Part shown: one piece after another, positions 5,216 through 8,198 of the stretch | Position numbering within the stretch: the first letter of the stretch is position 1 | How the letters are laid out: each line of letters opens with the position of its first letter | Assembly: GCA_036388095.1 (NCBI GenBank) | Contig: DASVSL010000022.1 | Location: forward strand, 1 to 8,198 | From: DASVSL01 sp036388095 | GTDB taxonomy: Bacteria > Patescibacteriota > Saccharimonadia > Saccharimonadales > Saccharimonadaceae | Length of the DNA stretch: 8,198 bases | Direction: 5' to 3' | Translations under genes and position numbers: made by a program | The notes under the pieces: generated by a model | What the model was told of the DNA's origin: nothing | What the model saw: the letters and a program-made list of their open reading frames with translations, nothing else | Databases searched by the model: none

Positions 5216-7126
5216 CTACTTCTTGTCTTTGTCGTCGACGACTTCGCCTTCGACCGGCTCGTCGGTTTTACTTTCGCCGGTTTCCTCGGACGCAGGTGCG
5301 TCGTCCTTGGTGGTTTCAGCGGCCGCGGCTTGTTCGTACATCTTAGCGCCGATCGGCATGATGACGTCGTTCAAGGTTTTCGCGGCGGCTTCGAGCTCGG
5401 CCTTGTCGTCGCTGCTCAGCTTCTCTTCGGCGGCAGCGGCGGCATCTTCGATCGCTTTTTTGTCACCCTCATCAATCTTGTCCTTGAATTCGTCCGGCAT
5501 TTTCTTGGCCTGGTAGATGGCGTTTTCAAGCGTGTTACGTGCGTCAATGGCTTCGCGCTTTTTCTTGTCTTCGTCAGCGTGGGCCTCAGCGTCACGTTGC
5601 GCCTTTTCAATGTCGTCTTTGCTCATGTTGCCCGAATCCTGGATCGTGATCGACTGTTCTTTGCCGGTACCCTTGTCCTTGGCCGTGACGTGCAGGATAC
5701 CATTGGCGTCGATGTTAAAGGTCACTTCGACCTGCGGCACACCGCGCGGCGCTGGTGGAATCCCGTCGAGGACGAACTTACCGAGTGACTTGTTGTCGGC
5801 GGCAAATTCTCGCTCGCCCTGCAAGACATGGATCTCGACCTGTGGTTGGTTGTCAGCGGCGGTAGAAAAAGTTTCGGATTTGCTGGTTGGTACCGTCGTG
5901 TTGCGCTCGATCAGCTTGGTCGTGACGCCGCCCATCGTCTCGATACCGAGACCGAGCGGTGTGACGTCAAGTAGCAGAACATCCTTGACGTCACCGGCCA
6001 GCACACCACCCTGGATGGCTGCACCGACGGCGACGACTTCGTCCGGGTTGACGCCTTGCATCGGGTCTTTGCCGAAGATCTTTTTGACCTGCTCAATAAC
6101 GGCGGGCATACGGGTCATACCACCAACTAAAACGACTTCGTTAATGTCACTGGCCGATAGTTTGGCGTCCTTGAGGGCTTTTTCGACAGGGCCGGCGAGG
6201 CGTTCGACAAGTTCGCCGACCAGGCTTTCGAGCTTCGAGCGCGTCAATTTGTACTCGAAGTGCTTCGGGCCATCGGCATCGGCGGTGAGAAACGGCAGGT
6301 TGACGTCGTATTCGTTGGTCGTTGACAGCTCTTTCTTGGCTTTTTCCGCTTCGTCCTTCAGGCGTTGCAAGGCAGCGTTATCGGATTTGAGGTCGATACC
6401 TTCAAGACTCTTGAACTCTTCGAGGAAGTGCTCAACGATGCGGTTGTCAAAGTCTTCGCCACCGAGGTGCGTGTCACCATTGGTGCTTTTGACTTCAAAC
6501 ACACCGTCGCCCAGTTCAAGCACCGAGACGTCGAAAGTACCACCACCAAGGTCAAAGACAGCGATCTTTTCTTCTTTGCCTTTATCGAGTCCGTACGCCA
6601 GCGCGGCGGCCGTCGGCTCGTTGATGATACGCTTCACTTCAAGGCCCGCAATCTTACCAGCGTCTTTGGTGGCCTGGCGCTGAGAGTCGTCGAAGTAGGC
6701 CGGGACCGTGATGACGGCGTCGGTGACTTTTTCGCCCAGAAAGGCTTCGGCATCGGCCTTCAGCTTGCTCAGGATCATGGCGCTGACTTCTTCGGGCGTG
6801 TAGTTCTTGTCGCCCATCGTCACAGCAACACCGTCGCCTTTTTTGACGATGGCGTACGGCATGATGTCGAGATCTTTTTGGACTTCTTTGTCCGTAAACT
6901 TACGGCCAATCAGACGCTTGACGCCGTAGATGGTGTTTTTCGCGTTCGTGACGCGCTGGCGCTGGGCGACCTGCCCGACGAGTCGTTCACCTTTTTTGTT
7001 GATGGCGACGACGCTCGGTGTCGTACGGTTGCCCTCAACGTTGGCGATGACTTCTGGTTTGCCTGCCACCATGTAAGCAACGGCCGAGTTTGTCGTGCCG
7101 AGGTCGATTCCGATAATTTTACCCAT
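5216..7126 (-). CDS. dnaK: Chaperone protein DnaK (Hsp70)
   Basis: ATP-driven cytosolic chaperone that binds exposed hydrophobic stretches of client proteins, working with DnaJ and GrpE. The 636-residue length is typical. The nucleotide-binding domain (1-381) shows the phosphate loop IGIDLGTTNS (5-14), NEPTAAALAYG (169-179), DLGGGTFDVS (192-201) and VVLVGGMTRMP (331-341). The interdomain linker DVLLLDV is at 382-388, followed by the beta substrate-binding domain and the helical lid. The acidic tail ends EGEVVDDKDKK, like E. coli DnaK. Residues about 76-100 (around KFTDKEVQKDLDIMPYAI) are the insert lacking in Firmicutes and Actinobacteria DnaK. The start is fixed by GGAGG (7138-7134), seven nt before ATG. 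It lies downstream of the exporter genes but has its own CIRCE-controlled promoter. grpE is not adjacent. Confidence 0.99.
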   Translation of the reverse strand: MGKIIGIDLGTTNSAVAYMVAGKPEVIANVEGNRTTPSVVAINKKGERLVGQVAQRQRVTNAKNTIYGVKRLIGRKFTDKEVQKDLDIMPYAIVKKGDGVAVTMGDKNYTPEEVSAMILSKLKADAEAFLGEKVTDAVITVPAYFDDSQRQATKDAGKIAGLEVKRIINEPTAAALAYGLDKGKEEKIAVFDLGGGTFDVSVLELGDGVFEVKSTNGDTHLGGEDFDNRIVEHFLEEFKSLEGIDLKSDNAALQRLKDEAEKAKKELSTTNEYDVNLPFLTADADGPKHFEYKLTRSKLESLVGELVERLAGPVEKALKDAKLSASDINEVVLVGGMTRMPAVIEQVKKIFGKDPMQGVNPDEVVAVGAAIQGGVLAGDVKDVLLLDVTPLGLGIETMGGVTTKLIERNTTVPTSKSETFSTAADNQPQVEIHVLQGEREFAADNKSLGKFVLDGIPPAPRGVPQVEVTFNIDANGILHVTAKDKGTGKEQSITIQDSGNMSKDDIEKAQRDAEAHADEDKKKREAIDARNTLENAIYQAKKMPDEFKDKIDEGDKKAIEDAAAAAEEKLSSDDKAELEAAAKTLNDVIMPIGAKMYEQAAAAETTKDDAPASEETGESKTDEPVEGEVVDDKDKK

Positions 7127-7140
7127 AATATATCCTCCGT

Positions 7141-7153
7141 CATTAGGCTAATG
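7141..7153. repeat. Short palindrome in the dnaK 5' leader
   Basis: CATTAG-G-CTAATG is a perfect inverted repeat with 6-nt arms, one base apart. It lies between the second CIRCE-like repeat and the dnaK ribosome site. Its role is unknown; a one-base loop cannot form an ordinary RNA hairpin without unpairing inner bases. Confidence 0.35.
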
Positions 7154-7155
7154 GC

Positions 7156-7182
7156 CTGGCACTCCTCGCGGTGTAGTGCCAG
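7156..7182. promoter_or_regulatory. Second, degenerate CIRCE-like operator in the dnaK leader
   Basis: On the minus strand CTGGCACTA (7182-7174), nine bases and GAGTGCCAG (7164-7156) reproduce the 9-9-9 CIRCE geometry, with the GCACT/AGTGC core kept and one unpaired arm position. It lies downstream of the predicted transcription start, so it could act as a roadblock operator or as a hairpin in the mRNA leader. Confidence 0.6.
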
Positions 7183-7192
7183 CTATGCTTCC

Positions 7193-7221
7193 ATCATAGC
7201 AAATTGGCACTCAACGTTCAA
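7193..7221 (-). promoter_or_regulatory. dnaK promoter, -35 inside the CIRCE loop
   Basis: TTGAAC (7221-7216) and TATGAT (7198-7193) are separated by 17 nt on the minus strand. The geometry matches the dnaJ promoter: the -35 is in the CIRCE loop and one CIRCE arm is in the spacer. The expected start near 7186 leaves a leader of about 60 nt, ending in a good Shine-Dalgarno. Confidence 0.75.
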
Positions 7222-7240
7222 GAGTGCCAATTTGCTATGA
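7194..7240. promoter_or_regulatory. Extended CIRCE operator upstream of dnaK
   Basis: The core TTGGCACTC-N9-GAGTGCCAA (7204-7230) differs from consensus CIRCE by one compensated change in each arm. The symmetry continues outward, giving perfect 19-nt arms (7194-7212 and 7222-7240) around a 9-nt loop. It starts eight nt after the permease stop codon, so the transcript reading through from the exporter genes would form a long hairpin there; no U-tract follows it. Control by HrcA is expected from the core. Confidence 0.9.
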
Positions 7241-7248
7241 ATGAGCGC

Positions 7249-8052
7249 TTACGACGTCTTGCGTTTGTACAACCAAGCCGCCAGCGGCATGGCAATCGCA
7301 AGAATACCGACGCACCAGACAACTGCGAGCCAGGCATGGTTGCCAACCGGCCAACCCAGCATGAGGGCGCGAATCGCTTCAATGACATGAGTAATCGGCT
7401 GATTTTCGGCAAATGGCTTGATCCAGCCGGCTAATGAGTCGGTCGGTGCGAACGCTCCACTGGCAAAGGTCAGCGGAAAAACGAACAAGAAGCTCATCCA
7501 CTGCACACCTTCCACCGACTTGGCCAGAACGCCCATAATGGCACTGAGCCATGAAAAAGCTAACGTAAACAACACGATGAGACCAGCGATGGCAAGCCAA
7601 TCCAAGACGCTGGCGTTAGAGCGGAATCCAAAGGCGAGGCCTGCCAATAGCATGACGGTCGTCGAAATGGCGTTACGGAAGACGTCCGATACGACATGGC
7701 CATTCAAAACCGCGATATTGCTCATCGGTAAGCTACGGAACCGGTCGGTGATACCACGCTGCAGATCATTTGCGACGGCGATCGAAGTTGTCGTCGAGCC
7801 GAATGCCACCGTCTGCACGATAATACCGGCCATCAAAAAGTCGATGTAGCCGACGCCTTCGGGCAATGCCAGGGCGACGGCGTTAAAGACAGCCGTGAAC
7901 AGGACCAAGAACATAATCGGCTGAAAAAAGGTACCGATCAGCTGATCAGTGTTACGGATGATATGCGTGCTACTGCGTTTAATCATCAGCAATGAGTCGA
8001 TAATCGCCGAGGTGAATCTGGAACGATTAGTAAATTGCAGTTCAGTCGCCAT
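7249..8052 (-). CDS. ABC-2 type transporter permease, DrrB-like
   Basis: Membrane subunit of an ABC exporter of the daunorubicin-resistance (DrrAB) type; such pairs export drugs, lipids or other hydrophobic compounds, and the substrate here is unknown. The 267-residue length is normal for an ABC-2 permease. Six hydrophobic segments lie at about 38-60, 68-92, 128-144, 149-175, 185-203 and 239-262. The cytosolic stretch 96-120 (DLQRGITDRFRSLPM) is the coupling region typical of DrrB. The segment around SGAFAPTDSLAGWIKPFAENQPITHV (about 198-223) is a family hallmark. ATG overlaps the stop of the upstream ATPase (TAATG) and is preceded by AAGGGAG (8066-8060) at seven nt, so the two subunits are made from one mRNA. 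dnaK follows in the same direction under its own promoter. Confidence 0.93.
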   Translation of the reverse strand: MATELQFTNRSRFTSAIIDSLLMIKRSSTHIIRNTDQLIGTFFQPIMFLVLFTAVFNAVALALPEGVGYIDFLMAGIIVQTVAFGSTTTSIAVANDLQRGITDRFRSLPMSNIAVLNGHVVSDVFRNAISTTVMLLAGLAFGFRSNASVLDWLAIAGLIVLFTLAFSWLSAIMGVLAKSVEGVQWMSFLFVFPLTFASGAFAPTDSLAGWIKPFAENQPITHVIEAIRALMLGWPVGNHAWLAVVWCVGILAIAMPLAAWLYKRKTS

Positions 8053-8198
8053 TACGCGTCTCCCTTAGTCGGTGTATTAGTTGATTGTTTCGTTTTACCC
8101 GTCAGGCTCAAAAAGACGTCGTCGAGGGTCGGCTTGTGAATCGCCATACTGTCGACCTTGAGCTTAGCGGCACTAAGGGCATCGAGCGTTTTCTTGAC
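8052..8198 (-). CDS. ABC transporter ATP-binding protein, DrrA-like (C-terminal 48 residues only)
   Basis: The visible frame encodes the last 48 residues; the Walker and signature motifs lie beyond the right edge. The stretch KPTLDDVFLSLTG is the conserved C-terminal motif of DrrA-type drug-exporter ATPases. It is preceded by the usual domain in which the protein turns from VDSMAIHKP into this helix and is followed by a polar Thr/Lys-rich tail. Its TAA shares one base with the permease ATG, consistent with a two-gene operon and coupled translation. The protein would energise the permease by ATP hydrolysis on the inner face of the membrane. The substrate cannot be told from this fragment. Confidence 0.85.
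   Translation of the reverse strand, partial: VKKTLDALSAAKLKVDSMAIHKPTLDDVFLSLTGKTKQSTNTPTKGDA

Noticed and set aside
5517..6683. Long plus-strand open frame of 388 codons opposite dnaK, and another at 6365-7240
   Set aside because: They lie fully antisense to an unmistakable dnaK. Long antisense frames are common opposite dnaK because of its codon bias, and their translations are Ser/Arg-rich or otherwise unlike proteins, with no ribosome site.
1..8198. CRISPR arrays, tRNA or rRNA genes, insertion sequences, prophage genes
   Set aside because: No regularly spaced repeats, tRNA-like cloverleaf, rRNA core motif or transposase-like frame was seen.

Overview
The window comes from a bacterial chromosome of roughly balanced base composition. 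Two genes end in TGA (4357-4545 and 4793-5158), so TGA is an ordinary stop here. The gene set suggests a Candidatus Saccharibacteria/Patescibacteria-type genome: HrcA/CIRCE-controlled chaperones, a DrrAB-like exporter, a GtrA-family protein, a huge low-complexity membrane protein and several starts without a Shine-Dalgarno sequence. That assignment is inference. DnaK carries the nucleotide-binding-domain insert absent from Firmicutes and Actinobacteria, which argues against those two groups.

Layout. 1-2170 (minus) is a long polytopic membrane protein whose C-terminus runs off the left edge. 2211-3308 (minus) is dnaJ. The 3309-3389 gap holds a perfect CIRCE operator between dnaJ and a divergent FKBP-type prolyl isomerase gene (3390-3770, plus). 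The FKBP gene converges on and overlaps by 4 bases a gtrA-like gene (3767-4270, minus). Next comes a block of unfamiliar small plus-strand genes: a cysteine-rich 62-residue protein (4357-4545) with its own hairpin terminator, then a perfect-consensus sigma70 promoter (4645-4673), a structured leader of about 110 nt with possible mini-ORFs, and a 121-residue protein of unknown function (4793-5158). A strong, probably bidirectional hairpin (5167-5196) separates this block from dnaK (5216-7126, minus). The dnaK upstream region carries one extended CIRCE and a second, degenerate one. At the right edge, 7249-8198 (minus) holds the end of a DrrA-like ABC ATPase gene and its complete DrrB-like permease.

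How the genes work together. DnaK and DnaJ form the Hsp70 folding machine. They lie about 1.9 kb apart, each under its own CIRCE, and neither grpE nor hrcA is in the window. The FKBP shares the dnaJ CIRCE region and may belong to the same heat-shock response. In both chaperone promoters the -35 hexamer sits inside the CIRCE loop, so repressor binding should block RNA polymerase directly.

Most notable observations: (i) a recurrent -10 box placed 6-8 nt before ATG, predicting leaderless mRNAs for several genes, while dnaK and the permease have normal Shine-Dalgarno sites; (ii) the consensus promoter plus structured leader in front of an unknown small protein; (iii) the paired CIRCE-type repeats at dnaK.
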